Below, piece after piece: positions 1-9,982 of a DNA stretch of 64,000 bases; the first letter of the stretch is position 1; every line of letters begins with the position of its first letter. The notes beneath the pieces are model-generated. The model did no database searches and was not told the origin of the DNA. It saw only the letters and a list, made by a program, of their open reading frames with translations. The stretch comes from Clavaria fumosa. Taxonomy: Eukaryota > Basidiomycota > Agaricomycetes > Agaricales > Clavariaceae. The DNA lies in the NCBI GenBank assembly GCA_951802425.1, contig OX637797.1, positions 992,001 through 1,056,000 on the forward strand, written 5' to 3'. Both the position numbers and the translations under genes were made by a program.

Positions 1-139
1 TACCAAGGTCACGACGTGAGTACGCGTGAGTCCTCACCGCCATTCCGGCATCTGTTCAATTCCACCCACGGCCAGAATTTCTGGCTCAGAAAGAGCAGAC
101 AACAGAGTGATGGGCCATGGCCCCCAGAATTTCCATCAA

Positions 140-1550
140 CTAAACTATGATTCACCAGAAGAGCGTATGACGTAACTGCAAAGCATTGCCACTTTTGTGC
201 TCACTAGTCCGTATCACAGGGCTCGAATCCGAGGAGGCATTTCGCAAGCCCCGAGCTCAGACCCCTTCCCCATCCGAATATCCCGAGCCTGCAATGAAAC
301 ATATTAGCACCTCGCCCTTTATTGCTAACTCATTAACACATCACAGGCACTGATTTGGCTCGTATCATCGATACAGGCTTGAAAGACTCTAGCGGCCAAG
401 ACGTGGCGCACGTGCTCGTCGAACTGGTGAGGCGCTTCCCAAAATACGACCTCGAATCCGACGAGGAAATATATGCGGCAATTGCGGAGATGGAAGCGAA
501 GCTCGGCCGGGTGGCGCACTTCGAAGAGCCAACATAGCGCGCGGGCTTGTGACCAAAGTAGCGCAATGAGCCCGTCGTCTCGACCTCCCGCTCTCATTCC
601 TACTCTTGAGGCCTTCCTCCAAACCGCACAACTAATCTTTTACACCACCTCATATCAGTAGACTCTGTCGGGAGGCCTTTGCTGCATGCTAGATATGTTG
701 ACGGCGCAAAGGTACGCCTATTTGAGTGAGCCGTCATGTCTGACATTGCAGAACCGAGACTACCGAGTCAGATCTTTGCTTGTTTCGTTTCTATCTGTGA
801 TTACTATAGTAATACCCCACTCCATCCTTTATATTCGACGAAAGATCCAAGTGTGGATGACTCAGAAGTCCGAGTGAGCTGACCGATGACCGGCTGGGTC
901 GTGCCCTTAGCGATACGTATCTGCCACTCGTCAGTGATGTAATATACAACCACATGGGAGCTCGTGTATAAAAGAGGAGAATCTCGTAAAATCTGGTTAA
1001 AATTAAAGGATTCCGTTCGCCGGCTAAGCGGTTCGGAATGGCAATGCTCCGCATGAATAATTTCTTTGTCTACAAGACTGACTGATTTATGGAGAAGGGG
1101 CTCAGGGGGGACACTTGCCCCTGTACCCTGAGCTCCATCAGCTCTTCCACACTTATGTGGGGGGCAGTAATGAAGAATCATTGCATACTCCTAGTGAGTG
1201 GTAATCCAAGAGCAGAGATAAAGGCAAATCCACGGAGTCACACGCTTGCCGCTAGTGAGTGGTAATCCGAAATCGGAAATAGAGGCAAGGCCATGGAGTA
1301 GTCAAGGGGACTGGGAATGGTTGCTAACCCTAACCTTAGTTTAAGGTCTCAATATCACCATAAGTTTGGGCAATTTTGCAACAAATAACATGTCGTGCAC
1401 TATCCGACCACTTTCAAACTTTGCTTTGGTGAGAGATATTGACTCCGGATGTCATTTCAATGGCCCTCAATAATCAGAATATTTTTAAGAATCTAACCAG
1501 CCCAATATGTGTCATTTTGCATTTCATTCCTCACTCCTCATCCCAACATT
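140..1550. repeat. Duplicated block, copy 1 (partner at about 5180-6500)
   Basis: This stretch aligns by eye over most of its length with about 5180-6500, with many substitutions and small indels. Shared landmarks are the run around 'ggcttgaaagactc' (376; 5437), the 'ccttagtttaaggtctcaatat' region (about 1333; 6302) and 'aatcagaatatttttaagaatc' (about 1472; 6427). Both copies hold the kinase-associated ORF fragment described separately. The divergence suggests an old segmental duplication. I see no other gene in it. Confidence 0.75.
352..537 (+). pseudogene. Short conserved ORF fragment, copy 1
   Basis: An open stretch of about 60 codons ends at TAG 535-537. It contains the readable segments RIIDTGLKD, GQDVAHVLVEL and FPKYDLESDE and ends GRVAHFEEPT. 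The same peptide with about eight changes is encoded at 5405-5596, downstream of the kinase gene at 3694. Reading-frame conservation between two diverged copies suggests it was once coding, perhaps a C-terminal exon of the kinase family. I do not recognise a domain. No kinase exons precede this copy. Confidence 0.4.
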
Positions 1551-1849
1551 CTTGGTTGGCCTTCCTGACAATCTCCGATACCCTGGAAATTGAGTAGCAT
1601 GCACTGCAGCTGCGCCAGCATGAGCGAGCGAAGATTATGAGTCACTCGCCGCTTGCTAGCTAGTACTGCAATTCAACAGTGCTGGTGGTGGCAGTAGCAG
1701 TAAGATTGGGCACTGGCACCAGGCCATCTTGATCAAATGGGCGATCGATCTCACCGGTGGAATGCGGCCGTCAGTAAGCAATCAAGATCCACAAATATCA
1801 TAATAGTGTACAGACCAATGCAGAAATTTGTCACATTCTCCAATCTCGT

Positions 1850-1980
1850 ATATATGTGTGATATATATATTTTGTAGATGTTTATAAGGCTCATTCTCTT
1901 CTGTCCGATGTGTGTGACAACCCCCCTTGCTTTGACGCAAAACAAAATGCCACGCCACGACATAACCGCAAGATGCAGGG
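1850..1980 (+). pseudogene. Relic of a kinase exon (subdomain IX-X region)
   Basis: This segment resembles 4585-4695, the 3' end of a kinase intron plus the start of the MFTGRVPF exon. Shared features are the TA-rich intron tail ending in AG, 'atgtttA(t/c)a(a/g)gg', the 'ttgacgcaaaac' run and 'gccacgcc'. Frame-breaking changes and missing flanking exons mark it as a relic. It links the 1.7-2.0 kb region to the same kinase family as 3694-4845. Confidence 0.45.
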
Positions 1981-2434
1981 TCAAACTATGAGCCTTTCTG
2001 GATGTTGATGTCCGTCTGCTCGACGAACAAGCCACTGACAGTTGAGACGGTGTATTTCTTACATGTTCTAGATTAAAAACACATATCTTCTGGATTCCCG
2101 TGCTTGTTAGTACTGCTGACCGACTCCGATAAAAGACTCGTGCATAGTGTATCTGGGAGAGAAAAAAGTGGCGAGAAAACGAAATAGACGCAGCATGAGA
2201 TGTGACATCAGGTGTCGAATGCCCCGAACTCAATTTCCTCCGCCACATGTTGAGACTCTTGGTCCTGGCATCGCGCCAAGGAAATGAATCGGTTGCCACA
2301 CGATGGCCAATGGCGCGTCGTCCAACGGCCAAATAGAGAAGAACGCCCAGCCACCATCGTACTTGTCCGTCGCCCGCTTATCTGACGGCGTCGCCATCCT
2401 GCTATTGCCACCGCCACCACCCGCACCATCGCAC

Positions 2435-3330
2435 AGGTGTCGTCCGAGTCTCTCTCTGACGACGGCGCTGTACATTAATGGAAGGCCTAGAAAATGCACC
2501 TGGGACAATGCATAAACAGTTTCTCGTTGATGTATTCGCGAAAGTACAGACGATGATAGCAGTCGGCGGGTGCACTTCTCGTCGTTGCGCGCCGCATCGA
2601 ACTCGCTTGCATCGATCGGAAGCGAATACTTAATCAGCGATGGCGACAACTAGAACTGTTGGTATGGTCAGCTGGGAGAGCGGCGTCTTCAGAAATACGC
2701 ACTCGAGGCAATCTCCAAGAAGCTAGGATTAGTTGATGACGACAACGGCGGCGGCGAGCGCGACAGAGACGACAATCAAGACGCGGATGATCACCAAGCC
2801 GCGACAACTTCAAACTGGACAACGGCGGGGCGACGAGCCATCTTGAGGACCGAATGGAGCGAATGACACTTCAGCTCCGGCGAGGGCCCTATGCACATAG
2901 CTCGCTGGTGGACGTGTACAAGGGGGGAGTTGATGCTGCCGCTCAGAGGTGCTGACGGGATGCGTGTGACTTCCCTCTGCAGTTTGGTCGCTTAAGTGGC
3001 TGTAAAATGCATGCGTCGGAGTGTAATCGAGGTCCACATGAAGGTGTGTTGTTGTTTTATGGGTTTTTTCTTTCGTCGCCTCTCCTTCCATGACAACTCT
3101 CAGTTGCGCCTTGCGTTGCTCTCGGTTTTTAATAAATAGGGACGAAATGGCGGCATGGCACGCACAGTAGCATCCTCACATATCGCGGCTGCATGGGCTG
3201 GTCCGACTGGATAACAGAAGCAACCACGTCTGGCTCGGACTGGTCAGCTCGTGGCGCGAAAAGGGGGCGATCATTCAATACTTGGTCAAGAACCCGTTGG
3301 CCACAACGATTTGAGTGGCGCGAGTTTTAC
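2435..3330. repeat. Paralogous block P1 (partner P2 at about 8190-9140)
   Basis: The block aligns with about 8190-9140 at high similarity, including 'tctctgacgacggc', 'gtattcgcgaa(a/g)gtac', 'cgaactcgct', 'cacttcagctccggcga', 'gtgtacaaggggggagttgatgctgc' and the end at 'cgatttg(a/g)gtggcg'. In P2 part of the block is open on the + strand with a possible donor at GCGAAG|GTACGG. In P1 frames are more broken. The product is unknown. P1 keeps the uninterrupted site that in P2 is occupied by the hAT-like element. Confidence 0.75.
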
Positions 3331-3693
3331 TGCCCTGGCAGTGTGGAGAGCAAACCAATGGGAGTCACTGCGGAGTTAGGATTAGGTGATAGACGCGACG
3401 GGTTTAAAATAAATGTTCCAGTCCTTCCAGTCCTTCCAGTCTCAATGGCTGTTGTACAGCAGATCACCTGACGGTCTGCCAACTGGCCGCACAATGCCGG
3501 GCGGACTTTGAAAAAGTTCCCTTTTAGCCGAAACCGTGGGAGCTTATGACTTGTCCGTCGTCGATGATCAATGCGCGGGACTCGCGGGCTCTCAGCGCAG
3601 ATACATCAGTTGCAGCCACGCAGCCATGCCCCGCCGTGACACCTCCTTATCTCACTCTTGTGTCTCGAAAGGCGCTCTTGGAAGCTGTCCCCC

Positions 3694-4845
3694 ATGCGCA
3701 ATTTGACAGGACAGGTGGTGCGGCTAGACTGGGAACCATTTGCCCGGGGTGGTCTGGCCGACATCTACACAGGCCAGTGGACTCGCATCAACGGCGAAAC
3801 CGAAGTGGCCAATCGTCAACCCTTAGGTGTAATGCTGATGTGCTGATGACTTGACCAGGTTGCAATCAAGGTCATTAGGACTCGCTCAACCTACCCAGAC
3901 GACCTCAAAAAGCTCAAAAGAGTCACTCTCCTTTGCATCTCCATCTCCTCAAAACTGATTTCTTGGCCTTGTTCTGCAGAGGGTGATCAAAGAGGCTCAC
4001 TTATGGAGTCGACTCTCCCATCCACATATCGTGACTTTCCTCGGAGTGTCCTACGAACCACGGTGCCCAGAGTTGCCAAGTCTAATTTCTTCATACTACT
4101 CGAATGGCAGCGTGTATGCCTACCTGCTACACAATCCTGAAGTTGACCCCCTCAACCTCGTGAGTGTTTGAGCTGCTTACTCACTTACAATTTATGCATA
4201 ATTATTCCAAGGTCTGTCAAATTGCGGCTGGCCTGTCGTATCTTCACAGCTCACGAATCCGCATCATCCACGGTGACATCAAAGCTGTGAGTTACTAGTA
4301 TCCATATCTGAACCTGCACTAAATGCTGCATAGTCCAACGTTCTTGTGAGCGATGCGGGCCAAGCCTTGCTCATCGATTTTGGACTTTCTCGCCTCTTGG
4401 ATCACTCTGGCTTGACTTCCAATGCTGGTACGTCAATTGTCTGCAGTAGGGACCTATCGTTGGATGGCGCCTGAGCTTTTCGAATTCAACGATGATGGGA
4501 AGCTTCCGATATTGACCACTGCCACCGACATATGGGCATTCGCTATGACTATCCTTGAGGTTCGTCTGGTTCTCCAACCTCGTACATATATGTGTGACAT
4601 TTTTCTTTGCAGATGTTTACAGGGCGCGTTCCCTTCTGCCACCTGATATCCGATGCAATGGTCCCCCTTGCGTTGACGCAAAACGACCTGCCACGCCGCA
4701 ATAGGTGCCCAGAAGTCAGCCCCGAGATCTGGGCAATCCTTCATCGGTACGTGTACGCCGCCAGCTGTTCTAAATCTGATATCTCCTTTGACCCTTGTCC
4801 ATCCTCCGCGGCGCCAGCCTCTGGACAAGTCCTACAATGAATATT
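3694..4845 (+). CDS. TKL-type protein kinase (possibly decaying)
   Basis: Joined exons give a kinase domain in canonical order. They include a glycine-loop-like ARGGLADIY, the catalytic-lysine motif VAIKVI after a frame-consistent 3805-3858 intron, helix C (IKEAHLW), hinge (SSYYSNGSVYAYL), catalytic loop HGDIKASN, DFG (LIDFGLSRL), GTYRWMAPE, the DIWAFAMTILE segment and a final SPTMNIV. Inferred exons are 3694-3804, 3859-3921, 3980-4159, 4212-4286, 4334-4427, about 4447-4559, 4613-4746, and one to about 4845. The family phosphorylates Ser/Thr, and the DLG/HGDIK style is typical of basidiomycete TKL expansions. One 'intron' (4428-4446) is only 19 nt and the first donor is weak, so this may be a recent pseudogene. 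Downstream exons up to 5596 are possible. Substrate unknown. Confidence 0.7.
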
Positions 4846-5179
4846 GTGTGAGGTTTGGGAGAGGTCCTGGAACCGAGAAGGACAATTACTATTCGCATGA
4901 CGCCAGTTTTCTGTGAGCAGTTTATTTTGTCATCCTCGTGCTGCGCACGGCATTGACCAGGCACGCGTACAATCACGGTTCTCAGCGACCTCCTGCAAAG
5001 TACCACCCTGAGCGTACGATACAATACCACCGTGCAGAGTTTCCACTCTTGTGCTTATCTGCCTACAGGCCCAGAATCTGAAATGTCCACAGAAGAGCTA
5101 ATTGTCCAGATGCAACTGGTGAGCCCATTTGCGGGGTAGGTATTTTATTCCCTTGCCCGACGTGGATTTACTAATACGT

Positions 5180-6500
5180 CATGGCCCCCAAAATTTCCAT
5201 CAACTATGATTCACCAGAAGGGCGTATGGCGTAACCGCAAAGCATTGCCACCTTTGTGCTCACTCGTCCGTATCACAGAGCTCGAATCCGAGGAGGCATT
5301 TCGCAAGCTCCGAGCTCAGACCCCTTCCCCATCCGAATGTCCCGAGCATGCGATGAAACACATTAGCGCCTCGCCCTTTATTGCTAACTCATCAACGTAT
5401 CACAGACACTGATTGGGTTCGTATCATCGATACAGGCTTGAAAGACCCCAGCGGCCAAGACGTGGCGCATGTGCTCGTCGAACTGGTTGGGCGCTTCCCA
5501 AAATACGACCTCGAATCCGATGAGGGCATCTATGCGGCAATTGCGGGGATGGCAGCGAAGCTCGGCCGGGTGGCGCACTTCGAAGAGCCAACATAGCGCG
5601 TGGATTGTGACCAAAGTAGCGCAATGAGCCCGTCGTCTCGACCTCCCGCTCTCATTCCTACTCTCGAGGTCTTCCTCCAACCGCACAACTAGTCTTCTAC
5701 ACCGTCCCATATCAGTAGACCCCCGTCTAGAGGCCTTTGTTGCATGCTAGATACGTGGACAGCTCAACAGATGCGCCTACTCGAACGAGCCGTCATGTCT
5801 GACTTTGCGGGTCTGAGACTGCCAAGCCGGATTTTTGCTTGTTTCGTTCCTATCTCTAATACAACAGTAATACCCACTCCATCCTTTATGTTTGATGGAA
5901 GATCCAACTCTGGATGACTCAGAGGTCTGACTGGGTCATGCCCTTAGTGACACATATCTGCTGCTCATCAGTGAAGTAATATACAACGATGTGGGAGTTC
6001 GTGTCCTGTATGAAAGAGAATACCCAGGGTAAAATCTGCTTAAAATGTTCATTAAAGGATTCTGTTTACGGCTAAGCGGTTCGGAATGACAATGCTCCAA
6101 ATGAATAACCAGAGTTTCTTTGTCTACAAGACGGGAAGGGCTCAGGGGAGACACTGGCACCTGTACCCTGAGCTCCGTCAGCTGTTCCACACTGACCTCT
6201 GTGGAGAATGAAGAATCGTTGCATACTCATACTGCTAGTGAGTGGTAATCCAAGAGCAGAGATAGAGGGGCCAAGGACTGGGAATACGTGTTAACCTTAA
6301 CCTTAGTTTAAGGTCTCAATATGGGCATTTTTGTAACAATAACATTTCCTGCGCTATCCATCGACTTTCAAACTTTGTTTTGGTAAGAGATATTGTTTCC
6401 AGATATTATTTCAGTGGCCCCCAATAATCAGAATATTTTTAAGAATCTAACCAGCCCAATATGTGTCATTTTGCATTTCATTCCTGATCTCAACCTCATT
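5180..6500. repeat. Duplicated block, copy 2 (partner at about 140-1550)
   Basis: This is the second copy of the block at 140-1550. It begins around 'catggcccccaaaatttcc' (also at 117) and runs through 'aatcagaatatttttaagaatc' (6427). It lies directly 3' of the intact-looking kinase domain, so copy 1 probably derives from the tail and 3' flank of a related kinase gene. Apart from the conserved 60-codon ORF at 5405-5596 I see no coding region. Confidence 0.75.
5405..5596 (+). pseudogene. Short conserved ORF fragment, copy 2
   Basis: Open frame after a possible acceptor ('tatcacag', 5398-5405), ending at TAG 5594-5596. It reads VRIIDTGLKD, GQDVAHVLVEL and FPKYDLESDE, ending GRVAHFEEPT, like copy 1 at 352-537. 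It lies about 560 bp beyond the last recognised kinase exon and could be a terminal exon of that gene, but I cannot connect the exons confidently. No known domain. Confidence 0.4.
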
Positions 6501-6599
6501 GCTTGCCAATGCGCGCATCCCACCAGTGAGATAAGTGCATTGTTACACCATGGCCAACGACACAGACACGATGCCTCGACCAAGCTCCGAGAAAACGCC

Positions 6600-6830
6600 T
6601 TGTTGGCCCATTTGATCGAGATGGCCTGGCGCGGCCGAGCGAGCCCTAATAACCTTGATCACAACCTGGTCAAATCATCAACGTATCAGCATTACACCTA
6701 AGGGTTGACGACTGACGACTTCGGTTTCGCTGTTGCTGCGGGTCCACTGGCTTGTGTAGATGTCGGCCAGACCACCGCGAGCAAATGGTTCCCAATTTAG
6801 CCGTACAATCTGTCCTGTTAAATTGCGCAT
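6600..6830 (-). pseudogene. Truncated inverted copy of the kinase 5' end
   Basis: Minus-strand translation from the ATG at 6830 reads MRNLTGQIVRLNWEPFARGG and continues through the first kinase exon, closely matching the gene at 3694. After the same weak intron it resumes as VIKVIRARS, then homology stops near 6600. The upstream flank to about 6990 also matches the flank of the 3694 gene. It is therefore an inverted 5' fragment of a kinase paralogue lacking the catalytic core, without function as a kinase. Confidence 0.7.
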
Positions 6831-6989
6831 GAGGGACAGCTTCCAAGAGCGCCTTTCGAGACACAAGAGTGGGATAAGGAGGTGGCACGGCGGGGCATGA
6901 TTGCATGGCTGCGACTGATTTATCTGCGCTGGTAGGGACGGCGCCGGGACGTATTCAGGGTCATCAGCGAAAGAGAGAGCAAGCAATTC

Positions 6990-8190
6990 GAAATTTTACG
7001 CTCGCAAAGGGGAACGCTGACACGGAATAAAGCGCTGCCTTCCTGCGCAGTGTACAGAAACGGGCAAGATGACCTGTCATTTGCTGTACGAGCGCTCTGC
7101 TGAGTTGTGGTGGTGCACAACTCACTGGGTCGGAGTGTCAGTCGTGTGAAGTTCTGTAATAGTGCCACTTCTCAACCAGCACATAGCGCTTTCTGACGGT
7201 CCCGATTTCCTAACGTTCCCCACTACTTTCGGTACATCTAGGCCGAGATCCCTGCTGTCCATTTCCTCTCTGCCATGTTTTCGTCCAAAATGAGTGTGTC
7301 CAGTGATACTGTATCCGCTAGCCTTGCTTCGCTTATCGCTTGTTGTTGTACTTTGGGTCACAGATCTTTCTATCCGTCGTCGATGCCATTCTTTCTGCGC
7401 AAATTCCGGCTCTCGTATGTTTCGTTCTTCGGTCAAAAGTGATGCCGTATCTTCATTTTTCGTTATTTTCACGATGATAGACACGTAACAGATGGTTGCT
7501 TTGACGTGTGCCACATCCTCGATCAGGGGTGCGGCGCATTCCAAGGACTATCTGTAAAATCTTAGGATTTCTCGATCGCAGAAGACGATGATGATGGCCA
7601 TGAGGCGTTGCTCAGGGTTCCATTCTCCCACTATCTCCGTCTCCGCCCCAGCTCTTAACATGTAACCTGACCGTATTGTCGTCCTCACTCTCATTCTTGC
7701 TCTCATCCGTGTCCTCCTGCTTCTCATCTTCAGTCTGCCCCTCGTCCTTTCAACAACAAATTCAACAGCCACCAGCCACAAGACAGGGAGACATTCTTCC
7801 GTGTGTCCGCGGGCGCAGCCTTGAGCAGAATGTAGAAAGGATCCTTATCCGCGCGCACCACGATACCCAGCACCTTCCGATGCCAGAGTCAGGGCGAGAA
7901 CAACAACAGCAGGCGCAAAATAGTCAGCTGCAGCCGGACGGGCCCACGTCGAGTTTGCGAGGGCGGAGGCAAGCATTCTTGGGTGAGGCAACCTATTTTT
8001 TGGGTTTGCACTTAAACGAGAGGACGTATTTTAGCAGTGCGAAGTTGGAGCACCACCGCTGGCAATTATGTGAGGCACAAATCTCGTTTAGATTCGCACC
8101 CACTCTCGATGAGGCCAAGGGCGCGAATGAAGTTGGCGACGACGATATGTGAATTAGGCGATTTTTTGTCCGTTCGAATTCCTGGTGTGG
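6990..8190. other. Stretch without a recognisable gene
   Basis: The longest open frames are 7122-7544 on the minus strand and 7676-8152 on the plus strand. The second is Ser-rich then Gln-rich and reads into paralogous block P2. Neither resembles a family I know, and I see no convincing intron pattern. They may be remnants of a gene shared with P2. Confidence 0.4.
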
Positions 8191-9140
8191 TAGTCCGAGT
8201 CTCTTCTTTCCGTCTCTCCGACGACGGCACTGTACATTACGAGCTGATAAATGCACCTGGGCCAACGCATGAACAGTTACTCGTTGACGTATTCGCGAAG
8301 GTACGGCTGAGGGTGCATTTCCGCAATTCAGCGGTAGCGGTAGCGGCGACGGTGGTAGCAGTCGGCGAGTGTACTTCTCGTCGTTGCGTGCCGCATCGAA
8401 CTCGCTCGTGTCGATCAGGGGCGAATACTCAATTAGTGATGGTGACCACGAGAACTGTTGGTATGGTCAGCTGAGGGAGCGGCGTCTTGAGAAATACGCA
8501 CTCGAGGCAACAAAGCTAATGTTAGTTGGTGGCGACGACGACGGCGGCGGCGGCGGCGAGCACGACAGAGACGACAATCAAGACACGGATGATCACCGAG
8601 CCGCGACAACTTCAAACTGGACAATGGCGAGGGCGACGGGCCATCTCGAGGACCCGACGGAGCGAATGACACTTCAGCTCCGGCGAAGGCCTTGTACGCA
8701 TGGCTCGCTGGTGAACGTGTACAAGGGGGGAGTTGATGCTGCCGCTCAAAGGTGCTGACGGAATGCGTGTGACTGTGAGTGACATGCTCTCCAGTTGCGG
8801 TCTGGGGATTTCTCGTCGATGCCATTGCAGTTTGGTCCTTGAAGTGGCTGTAAAACGCACGCGTCGGCATGTAATCGAGGATTACATGAAGGTGTGTTCT
8901 TGTTTCATTGGCTTTTTCTTTCCTCGTCTCACAACTGACAGTTGCTGTCGTTTTTCAATAAATAGGGACGAAATGGTGGTATGGCACGCACAACAGCATT
9001 CTCGCATCCTCCGGCTGCTTGGGTTCGTCTGACTGGATAACGGGAGCGATGGCGGCCACCATGTCTAGTTCGGGATGGTGGCGCGAAAAAGGGGCGATCA
9101 TTCAATACCTCCCGTTGGCCACAACGATTTGGGTGGCGAG
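8190..9140. repeat. Paralogous block P2, interrupted at its right end by a hAT-like element
   Basis: Partner of P1 (2435-3330). The + strand carries a plausible exon (FRLSDDGTVHYEL, ending GCGAAG|GTACGG near 8300). A second open stretch at 8415-8758 (EYSISDGDHENCWYGQL, then an Asp/Gly-rich run and a stop) follows. Gene-like content is possible but unidentified. The block is broken at GTGGCGAG by the element at 9141-9837 and resumes at 9838. Confidence 0.65.
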
Positions 9141-9837
9141 TAGTGTACCGTAAATTAGGTCTGAGATGAAATTTACTGGGTAAATTTCCCTCAGGCATCT
9201 GCGCAGGCCAAATTTACCCAGGTAAAAGACGGTAAATTAACCCAGGTAAATTAGCCGGGTAAATTAGGGTAAATTAGGGTAAATTAGCAGTAAATTAGTG
9301 TAAATTGGTCCTTCGGCACGGCTTCCAAGCTGTATCTCGAGTTCTCGGTTCGCAGCACCTTCTTCACCAATATCGGCAATCCAATCTGAATCAAGTTGAA
9401 AGTCTTTTATCTCAGACCCAAATGCTGGGGAGTAGACAAATGCACCAGGGATGTGCTCGAGGTAAAATCGAAGCTGGTCGATGTCCTTTTGAAACGGGGA
9501 CATTGGGGCAAGTGTAGTGTGTCGGCTAGTTGTCTCATTTCCACTTTCGGAGATGGGACAGTTGAAATTTGAAAAATGGTTTTCATTGAGGGCTGGCGAA
9601 GCTGAGGTGTACAGTAACAGCCAAGTAAAATATTAGAGGCCATGTCAATGACTGCTGAGCGCTGAGCCACCACTCGGAGCAGATTGCTCAAGAACATTCA
9701 AACCACCCATATATAGCAAATTAACCCAAATTAACCCGGCCTCCCAGGACCAGCTGAAATTCACCGGTAAATTAGCGCAAATTTACCCGGGTAAATTTAC
9801 CAAGGTAAATTTGCCTGACCAAATTTACGGTACGCTA
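9141..9837. mobile_element. Non-autonomous hAT-like DNA transposon (697 bp)
   Basis: The ends are inverted repeats, TAGTGTACCGTAAATT on the left and TAGCGTACCGTAAATT read inward from the right. The element is flanked by a perfect 8-bp duplication GTGGCGAG (9133-9140 and 9838-9845). An 8-bp TSD and a YARNG-type terminus are hAT hallmarks. Both subterminal regions are packed with GGTAAATT and its complement in both orientations, as expected for transposase-binding repeats. The paralogous site at about 3315-3327 lacks the element and reads continuously. Internal minus-strand ORFs (9264-9503, 9407-9697) are short, and I see no transposase core, so it needs a transposase in trans. Confidence 0.85.
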
Positions 9838-9982
9838 GTGGCGAGTCTTACTGCGTTTTTGTTTACATAAGCGGGCGCCAAAGCCACACAAAAAAACCCA
9901 CGCGTAAAGCACGTTGCGAATTCGAGTGACGACGTGGTATTGGCTGCGGAAATAAAACGACTCTTATCCAGTGACACACACC

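Noticed and set aside
1320..1345. Telomere-like 'ctaaccctaacc'
   Set aside because: There is a single occurrence with no array. The paralogous copy at about 6290 reads 'ttaaccttaacc', so it is chance or decayed sequence.
9141..9310. GGTAAATT repeats as a CRISPR or satellite array
   Set aside because: Spacing is irregular, both orientations are mixed, and they lie at both ends of an element with TIR and TSD. They are subterminal transposon repeats, and the genome is eukaryotic.
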